This document shows, piece by piece, positions 17,530-27,656 of a DNA stretch of 64,000 nt. The stretch covers positions 62,001-126,000 of the forward strand of contig NZ_JABFDF010000002.1 of assembly GCF_013403985.1 (NCBI RefSeq). The letters are read 5' to 3'. The notes under the pieces are model-generated. The model ran no database searches, was not told the origin of the DNA, and saw only the letters and a program-made list of their open reading frames with translations. The first letter of the stretch is position 1, and each line of letters opens with the position of its first letter. The stretch comes from Winogradskyella ludwigii. Lineage in GTDB: Bacteria; Bacteroidota; Bacteroidia; Flavobacteriales; Flavobacteriaceae. The position numbers and the translations under genes were made by a program.

Positions 17530-18711
17530 ATGAAATTCCCTAGTCTTAATTTAAAGCATTACCTGTCAGGTGCTTATAAAAAAAACAATATTTCAACACA
17601 ATTACTGAGCGATCAGAATCATAAGATTGCTTTAGAAATTTCTAATGTTGGTATTTGGAACTGGAATTTAAAATCCAATAAAGTATACTATTCAAAAGAG
17701 TCTAAAAAAATGCTTGGCTTTAACGATGATGAATTAAAAAACAAATCTGAAGTTTGGGATAATAGAGTGCATCCAGAAGATAAAGAAGTATACTTTAATA
17801 AGTTTAATTCTCATTTAAAAGGTGAAGTTGATATCTACGAAAACGAATATCGCATTCAATCTAAAGATGGAAACTACAAATGGATTTTAGATAAAGGTAA
17901 AGTCATTGAACGAGACAGTAATAATAAACCCTTACTCATTATTGGCACACACTCAGATATTACTAAGAGCAAAAAGCACGAGAATCAACTGAACGAAAAC
18001 CTTCAATTAATAACAAGTCAAAATAAACGTTTACATAATTTTACACATATAGTTTCTCACAATCTAAAAACTCATATTGGTAATCTTAAAAACATTCTTG
18101 AGTTTTATGATGATGCTACGAAAGAAACAGAAAAAGTAGAACTTGTTAATCACTTAAAAACAATTTCAGAATCTTTAACTTCTACCATAGTAGATTTAGA
18201 TGATATTATAAGTATAAAATCTAAAGCACATACCAATCAACTTAACGAGCGTGTTAGTTTATATAATTGCAGTAGCAAGGTTATAGAAAGTCTCAAATTA
18301 GATAGTTCTAACAAAGGAGTAACCATACACAATGCTTTAAGAAAAGACGAAGTACTTTTAACTAATACATCTTATTTAGAGAGTATTTTTTACAACCTGA
18401 TTTCTAACGGAATAAAATACTCCGACCCAAATAAAGAATCTCAAATAATTATTCAATCGATACATTCAAAAGACACAGTGAAAATACTAATCTCTGATAA
18501 TGGTATTGGTATTGATATGAATAAGTATAATAAACAAATGTTCGAAATGTATAAAACATTTCACGAGACTGACCGAGAAGACTCTAGAGGTATTGGTCTT
18601 TATATTACAAAAACGCAAGTAGAAGCTCTACACGGAGTAATTGAAGTAGAAAGTAAACTTAATGAAGGTACAGCCTTCTCATTAACTTTTAAAAAGCAAA
18701 AAGCACTCTAA
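17530..18711 (+). CDS. PAS-domain sensor histidine kinase
   Basis: A 393-residue soluble two-component kinase without transmembrane segments. A PAS/PAC sensor (about residues 32-148, NVGIWNWNLKSNKVYYS to IIGTHSDITK) is followed by a dimerisation helix with phosphoacceptor H177 in FTHIVSHNLKTHIGNL. The HATPase domain carries the N box LISNGIKYSDP, G1 box ISDNGIGID and G2 box SRGIGLYITK. No response regulator lies next to it, so it is an orphan kinase. The signal is probably cytoplasmic (redox, ligand or light through PAS) but is not readable here. Confidence 0.9.
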   Translation: MKFPSLNLKHYLSGAYKKNNISTQLLSDQNHKIALEISNVGIWNWNLKSNKVYYSKESKKMLGFNDDELKNKSEVWDNRVHPEDKEVYFNKFNSHLKGEVDIYENEYRIQSKDGNYKWILDKGKVIERDSNNKPLLIIGTHSDITKSKKHENQLNENLQLITSQNKRLHNFTHIVSHNLKTHIGNLKNILEFYDDATKETEKVELVNHLKTISESLTSTIVDLDDIISIKSKAHTNQLNERVSLYNCSSKVIESLKLDSSNKGVTIHNALRKDEVLLTNTSYLESIFYNLISNGIKYSDPNKESQIIIQSIHSKDTVKILISDNGIGIDMNKYNKQMFEMYKTFHETDREDSRGIGLYITKTQVEALHGVIEVESKLNEGTAFSLTFKKQKAL

Positions 18712-18728
18712 TTAAAGAGTGCTTTTTT
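18699..18728. terminator. Bidirectional terminator overlapping a stop codon
   Basis: Eleven-base stem AAAAGCACTCT / AGAGTGCTTTT flanked by A and T runs. Its left arm contains the last codons and part of the stop of the histidine kinase gene. It also ends the leftward rny transcript. Confidence 0.88.
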
Positions 18729-18751
18729 TATATCTATTAATACGTTAATAT

Positions 18752-20326
18752 CTACTTTGCAATATTAACTGCTCTAGTTTCTCTAATCACAGTCACTTTA
18801 ACCTGACCTGGATACGTCATATCTGTTTGAATCTTTTGTGATATCTCAAACGATAAGCTTGCGGCTCTTTCATCAGATACTTTTTCACTTTCTACGATAA
18901 CACGTAATTCTCTACCTGCTTGAATAGCATAAGCTTTATTTACACCACTAAAACCAAAAGCAACATCTTCTAAGTCTTTTAGACGTTGTATGTAAGAATC
19001 TAAAACCTGACGTCTTGCACCTGGTCTAGCACCTGAAATAGCATCACACACCTGAATAATTGGAGATAATAACGATGTCATTTCTATTTCGTCGTGGTGA
19101 GCACCAATAGCATTACATACTTCTGGTTTTTCACCATGCTTCTCTGCCCACTGCATTCCTAAAATAGCGTGTGGAGTTTCTACATCTGTTTCAGACGATG
19201 GTACTTTTCCTATATCATGTAACAAACCAGCACGTTTTGCTAATTTAGGATTCAATCCTAATTCTGCAGCCATTACGCCACAAAGCTTCGCAACCTCACG
19301 CGAGTGTTGTAATAAATTTTGTCCATAAGACGAACGGTATTTCATACGACCTACCATTTTAATTAATTCAGGATGTAAACCATGAATTCCTAAATCTATA
19401 ACCGTACGCTTACCAACTTCTATTATTTCTTGCTCAATTTGTTTTTCCGTCTTCTTAACAACTTCTTCAATTCTAGCAGGATGTATTCTTCCATCTGTTA
19501 CTAATTTATGCAACGATAAACGCGCAATCTCACGTCTTACAGAATCAAAACACGATAAGATAATTGCTTCTGGAGTATCATCTACAATAATCTCAACACC
19601 AGTTGCTGCCTCAATCGCTCTAATGTTTCGTCCTTCTCTACCAATAATTCTACCTTTAACATCATCAGATTCAATATTAAATACAGAAACACAGTTATCT
19701 ACCGCTTCTTCTGTACCAATACGCTGAATGGTATTAATTATAATTTTCTTAGCTTCTTGTTGCGCTGTTAATTTTGCTTCTTCTATATGATTTTGAATAA
19801 AGCCCATTGCATCAGTTTTAGCTTCCTCTTTGAGAGATTGCACTAACTGTTCTTTAGCTTCTTCTGCAGATAGAGAAGAAATAACCTCCAATTGCTTAAC
19901 TTGATTCTTGTGTGATTTCTCTATTTCTTCTTGTTTCTTATCAAGGAATTCTAATCTAAAATCATAATCTTTAATCTTACTGTCTAAAGATTGATTCGAT
20001 TTTTTAGATTTATTAAGTTCATTAGAGATTTGAGATTCCTTATCTCTAATGCGTTTTTCAGATTCGGCCATTTTTTTGTCGCGAGACAAAATTACTTTTT
20101 CGTGTTCTGATTTAAGCTCAATAAATTTTTCTTTAGCCTGTAATATTTTATCTTTTTTAAGTGATTCTCCATCTAATTTTGCTTGTTTTAAAATAGATTT
20201 AGATTCGCTTTCTGCATTAGCGATTATTTTTGAAGCCTTTCCTTTTTCTAAAGATTTAGCTATAATATATCCTAGTATTAATCCTACTATTACTCCTCCA
20301 ACAATATATAAAATTGTAGTGTCCAT
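18752..20326 (-). CDS. rny: Ribonuclease Y
   Basis: Membrane-anchored endoribonuclease that starts mRNA decay. The 524 residues show the canonical order: N-terminal transmembrane helix (about 5-22), long charged coiled coil (about 25-200), KH RNA-binding domain ([20 protein letters not shown]) and HD domain (LLHDIGK, then AIGAHHDE). The start is the ATG at 20326. A 6S-like RNA and zapA lie directly upstream on the same strand. Confidence 0.96.
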   Translation of the reverse strand: MDTTILYIVGGVIVGLILGYIIAKSLEKGKASKIIANAESESKSILKQAKLDGESLKKDKILQAKEKFIELKSEHEKVILSRDKKMAESEKRIRDKESQISNELNKSKKSNQSLDSKIKDYDFRLEFLDKKQEEIEKSHKNQVKQLEVISSLSAEEAKEQLVQSLKEEAKTDAMGFIQNHIEEAKLTAQQEAKKIIINTIQRIGTEEAVDNCVSVFNIESDDVKGRIIGREGRNIRAIEAATGVEIIVDDTPEAIILSCFDSVRREIARLSLHKLVTDGRIHPARIEEVVKKTEKQIEQEIIEVGKRTVIDLGIHGLHPELIKMVGRMKYRSSYGQNLLQHSREVAKLCGVMAAELGLNPKLAKRAGLLHDIGKVPSSETDVETPHAILGMQWAEKHGEKPEVCNAIGAHHDEIEMTSLLSPIIQVCDAISGARPGARRQVLDSYIQRLKDLEDVAFGFSGVNKAYAIQAGRELRVIVESEKVSDERAASLSFEISQKIQTDMTYPGQVKVTVIRETRAVNIAK

Positions 20327-20350
20327 GTTTATTATTTAGTTTTAGTGTAT

Positions 20351-20540
20351 AAAAAAGCCTACATAAGTTATCGGTTTTGTATAAACTCCTTAAAAACAAG
20401 TTTAGGGCTAACAAGATGATCAAAAATCTGTCTAAGATACTGAAACGAGTTCAGCACTAACAGCACGATTTTACAACTTAAACTCACCCTTTTTAAAGAA
20501 TTGATCGTTGAGTTTATCAAAAAATGTAACAAATGTAGGC
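20351..20540 (-). ncRNA. ssrS: Probable 6S RNA
   Basis: The 246-base gap between zapA and rny can fold into one long interrupted hairpin when read leftward. A closing stem GCCTACAT (20533-20540) pairs with ATGTAGGC (20357-20364); further in, ATAAACTC pairs with GAGTTTAT; there is then a large internal bulge and an apical hairpin CTGAA-CTCG-TTTCAG. The 3' closing strand is followed by T6, a terminator. The length of about 185-190 bases, rod shape, central bubble and position next to zapA fit 6S RNA, which sequesters RNA polymerase in stationary phase. The zapA-6S link is known in gammaproteobacteria; its presence here is inferred from structure and position. Confidence 0.72.
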
Positions 20541-20572
20541 AGTAACCTTTTGTATTTTAAAGAACGTACGAG

Positions 20573-20860
20573 TTAAATATGCGCATTTAAAAGTTCATTT
20601 AAAGCTTCTAGCTTCTCTTGTACTTCTTCATTTACATACTCTTTATCTATTGACTTTTGCTCTACTTGAGCTGCAAATTGCAAGGCACACATGGCCAAAA
20701 CGTCTTGCTTATCTCTTACAGAATAATTCTGCTCAAATTGCCCAATCATAGCCTCAATTTTTTTTGTGGCTTTACGCAAACCTTCTTCTTGACTAGGGTT
20801 TATCGTTAACGGATAAACTCTATTCGCAATAGAAAGTTTAATTTTTAATTGTTCTGGCAT
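20573..20860 (-). CDS. zapA: Cell division protein ZapA
   Basis: A 95-residue Z-ring associated protein that crosslinks FtsZ filaments. The N-terminal head (KLSIANRVYPLTINPSQEEG) and C-terminal coiled coil (about 45-92) are typical of the ZapA family. It lies 20 bases downstream of a coiled-coil gene on the same strand. Confidence 0.88.
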   Translation of the reverse strand: MPEQLKIKLSIANRVYPLTINPSQEEGLRKATKKIEAMIGQFEQNYSVRDKQDVLAMCALQFAAQVEQKSIDKEYVNEEVQEKLEALNELLNAHI

Positions 20861-20880
20861 TAATATTTCAATTTACAACA

Positions 20881-21171
20881 TTACTCAGAAAGCTGACCAA
20901 TACAATGATCAATATCCCTTATAAGTGCATTTATTTTGAGCTTTGTTTCTCGTTTATTTTCGTCACTACCAAGCATTGAATTTGCCATTTTGAGTGTGTC
21001 ATGTTTTTCAACCCAAGCTGCAATTTCTTCTTGCTGCTCCAATAGTTTTTCTTGTTGCTGTTTCAATTGTTCAGAGAGTTTAGCGTTGGTTTGTTTATAA
21101 ACCTCTTGCTTGTGCAAAATCTTACTGATTTTATTCTCTAACGCATCAACAATGTCTTCTATTTTACTCAT
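20881..21171 (-). CDS. Short coiled-coil protein upstream of zapA
   Basis: A 96-residue, highly charged coiled coil: KQTNAKLSEQLKQQQEKLLE and the flanking heptads span about residues 5-60. Position directly before zapA, small size and lack of other domains suggest a division-associated partner, analogous in form to ZapB, but I see no sequence proof of that. It is the first gene of the zapA transcript. Confidence 0.72.
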   Translation of the reverse strand: MSKIEDIVDALENKISKILHKQEVYKQTNAKLSEQLKQQQEKLLEQQEEIAAWVEKHDTLKMANSMLGSDENKRETKLKINALIRDIDHCIGQLSE

Positions 21172-21306
21172 TAAAGCAATTCAATACATTTAAAACAAAG
21201 TTAACATACCAAATGAAAAAAACACAATTCTTTTACATTTATTTTTTATAATCCTTAAAACTTCAAACGAATTAAACTATTGAAAAAAATAATACGTTGT
21301 TAACAC

Positions 21307-21336
21307 TTGTAAATCGCAACCAAATTAATACTTTAG
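21307..21336 (+). promoter_or_regulatory. Promoter of the M23 peptidase gene
   Basis: TTG at 21307-21309, then 19 bases, then TACTTTAG at 21329-21336, close to TAnnTTTG. It supports the ATG at 21354 over the longer frame beginning at 21297. Confidence 0.45.
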
Positions 21337-21353
21337 CTGTATTAGTCCTATAT

Positions 21354-23042
21354 ATGAAACATTTTTTAATCCTCTTTTTACTAACCCTTTCATTACATAG
21401 TCAGTCTGAATATCCTCAAGATTATTTCAGAGAACCACTAGATATTCCTCTTGTTCTTGCAGGAACTTTTGGCGAATTACGGTCAACACATTTTCATGGT
21501 GGCTTAGATATTAAAACAAAACAAACACAGGGTTTAAAAGTTTACGCTGCTGCAGAAGGATATATCAGTAGAATTAAAATTTCTCATTTTGGCTACGGAA
21601 AAGCCATTTATATAACACATCCTAATGGTTACACAACCGTTTATGGTCATCTTCAAAAGTTTTCTAAACGTTTAGAAGCGTATATAAAACAATGCCAATA
21701 CGATAAAGAAAGCTATGAAGTAGAAGTGTTTCCGCATAGCGAAGAACTTTTAGTTGTTCCTGACGAAATTATTGCCTTTTCAGGTAATACAGGCAGTTCT
21801 GGTGGACCACATTTGCATTTTGAAATTAGAGATAATGAAGAACGGCCAATGAATCCGCTACTTTTTGGCATGCAGGTAAAAGATACTAAAGCTCCTTATG
21901 TAAATTCAGTCTTTGCATATCCTAAAGACAAAAATGCCATTATTAATGGTAAAAACGAACGCGTTCAACTGCGATTAATCCCACTAAAAACAGGTGATTA
22001 TGAAGTAGAAAAAATTTCAGCATATGGAAATATCGGTTTTGGAGTAAGTTCTAATGATAAACAAGATTTAGCGCCAAACAAGAATGGTGTTAGTAATATT
22101 CAAACGTTTTTTAATGGCAATAAAAGCTTAGAAATAGATTTTAAACGTTTTAGTTTCGATGAAACAAAACACATTAATCGTCTTGTTGATTATGAATATT
22201 TTAAAAGAAAAAAATCTAGAGTTCAAAAACTCTTTATAGAAAAAAACAATCCATTAAGCTTATATAAAGACGCTTACGATAATGGTTATGTTAAAATTGA
22301 AGACAGTACTTCTTCTGTTTATAAAGTAAGAATAAGAGATTACCACGAAAACGAGACTTGGGTTGTTATTCCTGTTAACGGAAAATTTAAAACGCTTGAG
22401 CTAGATACTATAGTAGACACATCTCATAAAACACTTGTATCTAGCGACCAACCAACGACTTTAAATTCTGGGAATATTACGGTTAATTTTTATGAGAATA
22501 CATTATATGACGATAGTTATATTGATTACAAAGTAAGTTCTGACACCATTTTCTTGGGTGAAGATAAAATTCCCATGCAGAAAAATTTTTACATCAATTA
22601 TGACTTAAGCAATTTCAAAGCAGAAGACCAAGACAAACTTTATATTGCTCGATTTTATGGCAGCTACAAAAAACCATACTACGTTTATACCACACGTAAA
22701 GGTTCCATATTAACCGCTAGAAGTAAATCTTTAGGAACCTTTGCTTTATCTATGGATACTGAACCTCCAACTATAAAACCTATTAATTTTCAGAATAAAA
22801 AATGGATCAGTAAATACCGTTATCTTAAAGTAAAAATTGAAGACGAATTAACTGGCATTAGTAAATACAGAGCTACAGTAAATGGAAAATGGATTTTAAT
22901 GGAATATGACTATAAAACCAAAACCTTAATACACGATTTTAATGATAACATTGTTAAAGACACTAACAACGAATTAAAAATAATTGTAACTGATAATGTT
23001 GGAAATAGTTCTACATTTGAAGCAACATTTTTCAGAAAATAG
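21354..23042 (+). CDS. M23-family metallopeptidase (cell-wall hydrolase type)
   Basis: A 562-residue exported protein. The signal peptide MKHFLILFLLTLSLHS leads into a LytM/M23 zinc peptidase domain (about 35-190) with ligands H48 and D52 (HFHGGLD) and H152/H154 (PHLHFEIRDN). A long C-terminal region (about 200-562) of beta domains, probably immunoglobulin-like, binds partner or wall. The active site is intact, so it is likely a peptidoglycan endopeptidase rather than a degenerate EnvC-type activator. The ATG at 21354 was chosen because it starts the signal peptide and follows a promoter. Confidence 0.9.
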   Translation: MKHFLILFLLTLSLHSQSEYPQDYFREPLDIPLVLAGTFGELRSTHFHGGLDIKTKQTQGLKVYAAAEGYISRIKISHFGYGKAIYITHPNGYTTVYGHLQKFSKRLEAYIKQCQYDKESYEVEVFPHSEELLVVPDEIIAFSGNTGSSGGPHLHFEIRDNEERPMNPLLFGMQVKDTKAPYVNSVFAYPKDKNAIINGKNERVQLRLIPLKTGDYEVEKISAYGNIGFGVSSNDKQDLAPNKNGVSNIQTFFNGNKSLEIDFKRFSFDETKHINRLVDYEYFKRKKSRVQKLFIEKNNPLSLYKDAYDNGYVKIEDSTSSVYKVRIRDYHENETWVVIPVNGKFKTLELDTIVDTSHKTLVSSDQPTTLNSGNITVNFYENTLYDDSYIDYKVSSDTIFLGEDKIPMQKNFYINYDLSNFKAEDQDKLYIARFYGSYKKPYYVYTTRKGSILTARSKSLGTFALSMDTEPPTIKPINFQNKKWISKYRYLKVKIEDELTGISKYRATVNGKWILMEYDYKTKTLIHDFNDNIVKDTNNELKIIVTDNVGNSSTFEATFFRK

Positions 23043-23196
23043 AAATATTTTACATTTATTACCGTTTCACTTCTAGAACAAAGCCTATTTACAAATTTAG
23101 TGGCGAACGTGTTTTAAGTTATTATTATAAACATATAGTAAAATACAATTGAAACCTACAATCGTATTTCATACCAACTAAGAAAAATTAAATCAT

Positions 23197-25665
23197 TTGA
23201 AACGCTTACATTTTATAATCTTACTCAGTTTACTTTTTAGTAGTCTTTCCTTTTCGCAATCTGCAATTATTAGAGGTGTTATTTTAGACGAAGGCAACAC
23301 TCCTATAGAAGGCATTAACATAAAGGCTAGTACAGGAGAAGGAACTGCTACCAATAGCAATGGTTTTTACGAACTTAAAATTCCTTTTGGTGTTGAAATC
23401 ACGGTAATATTCACACATATTTCTCATAAACGTATTGAACAGAAATTTAATCTAAAAAACGGTCAAGAAATAGAATATAATCCTGTAATGCTTATTGATG
23501 TAGAACAAATTGCAACCGTTGTTATTAACACCAATACAAGACAATCTGTAGATGGTGTTACTTCTATATCTCCACAAATGATTAGAACAATTAAAGGTGC
23601 ACAACCAGGAGTAGAAAATATTTTAAAAACATTACCTGGTGTTAATATTTCTAATGAATTAAGTACACAATACTCTGTTCGTGGTGGAAATTTTGACGAG
23701 AACCTTGTTTATGTCAATGAGATCGAAGTGTATAGACCATTTCTAATTCGTTCAGGTAACCAAGAAGGTTTAAGTTTTGTAAATACAGATATGGTTCATA
23801 ATGTTGATTTTTCAGCAGGTGGTTTTCAGGCAAAATTTGGAGATAAACTATCTTCTGTTTTAGATATTACATATCGTAATCCTGTAAGTTTTGGAATTAG
23901 AGCCGATTTAAGTTTATTAGGAGGAAGCCTTACAGCAGAAACCGTTTCAAAAGATGGAAAGTTTTCAGGTATTGCAGGGGTGCGCTACAGAGACAACAGT
24001 TTATTATTAAATAGTCTTGAGACCGAAGGTAATGTAGAACCTGTTTTCGCAGATGCACAAACCTATTTAACCTATCGTTTTTCGAGTAAATTTCATTTGA
24101 ATTTCTTAGGAAACATCTCATCAAACAAATACAACTTTCAACCTGAAAACAGACAAACTAATTTTGGTACCTTACAAGATCCTGTCGCACTTTTAGTCTT
24201 TTATGAAGGTCAAGAAAAAGATCAATACCAAACTGCTTTTGGTGCTTTTAAAGCAAATTATTTTGCTAGTGATGATCTCACACTTAAACTTATAGCCTCA
24301 GCATATCATACCACAGAACAAGAATACTTTGACATATTAGCACAGTACCGTTTAGGAGAAGTAAACACTAATATTGGTGATGAAAATTTAGGAGAAGTTG
24401 AATTTAGTGAAGGTATTGGCGGACAACTTACACATGCTCGTAACGATCTAGATGCTTTTATTGTGAATGCTGAACATAGAGGAGATTATAAAATTGATGA
24501 TGAAACCACTCTAGAATGGTCTGTAAAATACACTAACGAAGACATTAGAGACCGTTTAGTAGAATATGAAGTTATTGATTCTGCAGGTTTTTCTATTAGA
24601 CCTCCAATTATTAGTCAAACTAACCCGCAACCTTATGAGCCTTTTTCTGGACCATTAGTGGCTTTTGAAGATATTAGAGCAACAAACCGTATACAAATAA
24701 ACAGACTTCAAGCTTTTGTACAATATAGCAAGCGAACAGACTGGAATGGAAACGAGGTATTTTATAATGCAGGTGTAAGAACACACACTTGGAATGTAAG
24801 TGGAGATGGCATTATAGATAGTAAAACACAAACTGTAATTAGTCCTAGAGCACAGTTTGCTATTAAACCTAATTGGGAAAAGGACATGCTTTTTAGAGTT
24901 GCAGCTGGTTTATATTATCAACCTCCATTTTATAGAGAGTTAAGAGATTCTTCAGGAACAGTGCAACCTAATGTAAAAGCACAAAAGTCATTTCATATTG
25001 TTTTGGGTAACGAGTATAGTTTCGAAATTTGGGATAGACCATTCAAATTAGTTACAGAAGCCTATTATAAAGGTATGTCTGATGTTAATCCGTACACTTT
25101 AGAAAATGTTAGAATTCGTTATAGTGCAGACAATAATGCCAAAGCATATGCTTACGGTTTAGACTTAAGACTTAATGGCGAGTTTGTACCAGGAACAGAA
25201 TCTTGGTTTAGTTTTGGATATTTAAAAACCGAAGAAAACATTGATAATCGTGGTTATATTGCAAGGCCTACAGATCAACGATTAAAGTTTGGAGCATTAT
25301 TTCAGGATTATGTTCCTAACATGCCAGACTTAAAAATGTATTTAAATTTAGTTTATAATACTGGTGTTCCAGGAGGTTCGCCTAGTTACGCAGATCCATA
25401 CAACTACCAAATACGTTTACGAGATTACAGACGTGCAGATTTAGGGATCTCCTACCAATTGGTAAACCCTGAGAAAACCTACGAAGCAAAATGGAAAAAA
25501 TCTGTGAAAGAACTTTCTATTGGTTTTGAAATTTACAACATGTTTAACAATCAAAACTCTATTACCAATACATGGGTTAGAGATGTTTATAGCAAACAAC
25601 AATATGCTATTCCAAATTACTTGACTCCTCGTGTTTTTAATATCAGATTATCTACGCGTTTTTAG
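23197..25665 (+). CDS. TonB-dependent receptor with CarboxypepD-like N-terminal domain
   Basis: An 822-residue outer-membrane transporter. The signal peptide (MKRLHFIILLSLLFSSLSFS) is followed by a carboxypeptidase-regulatory-like beta domain (about 22-105, IIRGVILDEGNTPIEGINIK). A plug follows (about 120-230, PGVENILKTLPGVNIS and YSVRGGNFDENLVYVN), and then a 22-stranded barrel ending NIRLSTRF. The start is a TTG at 23197. No SusD partner is next to it, so it is not a classical polysaccharide locus; the substrate is unknown. Confidence 0.9.
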   Translation: MKRLHFIILLSLLFSSLSFSQSAIIRGVILDEGNTPIEGINIKASTGEGTATNSNGFYELKIPFGVEITVIFTHISHKRIEQKFNLKNGQEIEYNPVMLIDVEQIATVVINTNTRQSVDGVTSISPQMIRTIKGAQPGVENILKTLPGVNISNELSTQYSVRGGNFDENLVYVNEIEVYRPFLIRSGNQEGLSFVNTDMVHNVDFSAGGFQAKFGDKLSSVLDITYRNPVSFGIRADLSLLGGSLTAETVSKDGKFSGIAGVRYRDNSLLLNSLETEGNVEPVFADAQTYLTYRFSSKFHLNFLGNISSNKYNFQPENRQTNFGTLQDPVALLVFYEGQEKDQYQTAFGAFKANYFASDDLTLKLIASAYHTTEQEYFDILAQYRLGEVNTNIGDENLGEVEFSEGIGGQLTHARNDLDAFIVNAEHRGDYKIDDETTLEWSVKYTNEDIRDRLVEYEVIDSAGFSIRPPIISQTNPQPYEPFSGPLVAFEDIRATNRIQINRLQAFVQYSKRTDWNGNEVFYNAGVRTHTWNVSGDGIIDSKTQTVISPRAQFAIKPNWEKDMLFRVAAGLYYQPPFYRELRDSSGTVQPNVKAQKSFHIVLGNEYSFEIWDRPFKLVTEAYYKGMSDVNPYTLENVRIRYSADNNAKAYAYGLDLRLNGEFVPGTESWFSFGYLKTEENIDNRGYIARPTDQRLKFGALFQDYVPNMPDLKMYLNLVYNTGVPGGSPSYADPYNYQIRLRDYRRADLGISYQLVNPEKTYEAKWKKSVKELSIGFEIYNMFNNQNSITNTWVRDVYSKQQYAIPNYLTPRVFNIRLSTRF

Positions 25666-25739
25666 ATAATATTCTTCTTTTTAAACGATAAGAGAATGCT
25701 TTTGAGTGAATTCAGCAAAAAGAAATAAGTTAATTTCCT

Positions 25740-25747
25740 TATTTTTG
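25740..25747 (+). promoter_or_regulatory. -7 element of the T9SS cargo gene
   Basis: TATTTTTG is an exact TAnnTTTG match 55 bases before the ATG at 25803. No good -33 TTG is seen. Confidence 0.4.
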
Positions 25748-25802
25748 ACTAACTAAGTTTCTTTAAGTTATTCTTATAAACTTTAGTTTAAAATTAAGAA
25801 TC

Positions 25803-27620
25803 ATGAAATTATCCCTCTTTTCTTTAGTCTTACTTTGCGGTAATATAGCCTTTGCGCAACTTAGTGTTCAAAATGATGCTTATCTATTTGTAAAAAATCA
25901 ATACGTTTATGTCACTGACGATGTTAATATTGACGATGCAAATTCAAAAATATATCTTAGAGACGAAGCCCAATTACTTCAAGGTAATGGATCTACTGGT
26001 AATTCTGGTACTGGAGAACTCAGTATTTATCAAACAGGAAATGTAAATCAATGGAGTTATAATTATTGGTGCTCACCTGTTGGAAATAATTCTGCCGCTT
26101 TTGGGAATGAAGATGCACGCGTTAATTTAATTGATGATGCCACAGGAATTCCTTCTTCAGGTGATCCTTTAGGACTAACATCTAGTACAGATGCTTTATT
26201 TATTGCTGGTTATGATGGGACATCTAGCCCTCTAGGAATAGCAAAGCGTTGGCTGTGGACTTATCAAACGTCAGAACAATATATCGATTGGGTTTTTGCA
26301 GGTGCTGCCGGAAATATTAAGCCAGGTCTTGGTTTTACAATGAAAGGAAATGGGACGGGATTAACAGGAAGTCAAGTTTACGATTTTAGAGGCAAACCTA
26401 ATAATGGTACTATTGGTAATGATGTTGCTAATGGTTTAAATACTTTAGTAGGAAACCCTTATCCAAGCGCTATAGATGCTGCGGCTTTTATTCACGATGT
26501 AGATAACCAAACTTCTATTACTGGCACATTACAGTATTGGGAGCAAGATGGAGCTGTGAGTTCACATGTATTGCAAGATTACAGAGGTGGTTATTATTCG
26601 TTTACAATTAATGCCTCAGGAACGGTGATTACAGATACACCTGCAGAATTTAGGACTTATGATGAAGAAGACAATAGCTTTCCTTTACCAACACCAACTT
26701 TTGGTTCTAAATTAGCAGGAAGATATATTCCCGTAGGACAAGGATTTATGGTTGAAGGTATTACTGGGACACCAGGAACTCCAGCAACAGTCTATACCAA
26801 AAACTCACATCGCACGTTCGCTAAAGAATCTGATGGAAACAGTACTTTTTTCAGAAACAATAATGATAATAACACTAACGAGGTTACTGGTATTCAATAT
26901 CAAGAGAACGGCCTTTCTATTGTTCCTGAAGATTATAAAAGGTTTAGAATCAATGTAGATTTCACTGTTGATGAAGCAGAATACACAAGACAATTGGTTT
27001 TAAATTTCAATGATTCTGCAACGGCTGGTTTCGATTATGGTTTAGAATTGATTCGTACAGAAAGTTCTGCCTCAGATGCTTATTTTTCGTTGGATGAAAA
27101 AGTATATTCTGCTCAAGCCTTTCCTTTTGAAGAAGCGCTCACTATTCCGTTAGCCGTTAATATTGAGCAACAGCAACCTTTACGTTTCAGAATATTTGAC
27201 ATTCAGAATTTTGATGATACTCAAGGTATTTACATTCATGACAATGAAAATGACACTTATGTTAACCTTAGAAATTTAGATTATAGCTTAAACATAGAAC
27301 CTGGAAACTATACCGATCGTTTTACTATTGTTTTTATGTCTCAGGCGTTAAGCGTTAAAGAATTTGACACAACCGCATTAACTATCAATCAAAGTAATTC
27401 GCTTCATCAGCTTACTGTAAATAATCCAAACGGCTTAGATATTAAGACTATAGAAATTTATGATGTTACTGGTAAACGCATCTCTCAATTACAATTGACT
27501 GCTATAGAAAACAACTATAATTTACCTACGTTACGTTTAAGTGATGGTGTTTATGTTGTAAACGTCGCTTTTAATTCTAATACTGAAGCAATATCGCAAA
27601 AGATAATTGTTAAGAATTAG
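25803..27620 (+). CDS. T9SS type A sorting-domain protein
   Basis: A 605-residue protein secreted by the type IX (Por) system. The signal peptide MKLSLFSLVLLCGNIAFA is cleaved before QLSVQNDAYLF. The middle region is asparagine/glycine-rich and resembles large adhesin-like cell-surface proteins. The C-terminal sorting domain (about 530-605) has the family pattern IKTIEIYDVTGKRISQL followed by LSDGVYVVNVAF and IIVKN. A T9SS substrate fits a gliding flavobacterium. The specific role is unknown. Confidence 0.85.
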   Translation: MKLSLFSLVLLCGNIAFAQLSVQNDAYLFVKNQYVYVTDDVNIDDANSKIYLRDEAQLLQGNGSTGNSGTGELSIYQTGNVNQWSYNYWCSPVGNNSAAFGNEDARVNLIDDATGIPSSGDPLGLTSSTDALFIAGYDGTSSPLGIAKRWLWTYQTSEQYIDWVFAGAAGNIKPGLGFTMKGNGTGLTGSQVYDFRGKPNNGTIGNDVANGLNTLVGNPYPSAIDAAAFIHDVDNQTSITGTLQYWEQDGAVSSHVLQDYRGGYYSFTINASGTVITDTPAEFRTYDEEDNSFPLPTPTFGSKLAGRYIPVGQGFMVEGITGTPGTPATVYTKNSHRTFAKESDGNSTFFRNNNDNNTNEVTGIQYQENGLSIVPEDYKRFRINVDFTVDEAEYTRQLVLNFNDSATAGFDYGLELIRTESSASDAYFSLDEKVYSAQAFPFEEALTIPLAVNIEQQQPLRFRIFDIQNFDDTQGIYIHDNENDTYVNLRNLDYSLNIEPGNYTDRFTIVFMSQALSVKEFDTTALTINQSNSLHQLTVNNPNGLDIKTIEIYDVTGKRISQLQLTAIENNYNLPTLRLSDGVYVVNVAFNSNTEAISQKIIVKN

Positions 27621-27656
27621 AAGTCATAAAATTAGAAATAACTGAGTGAATTTATT

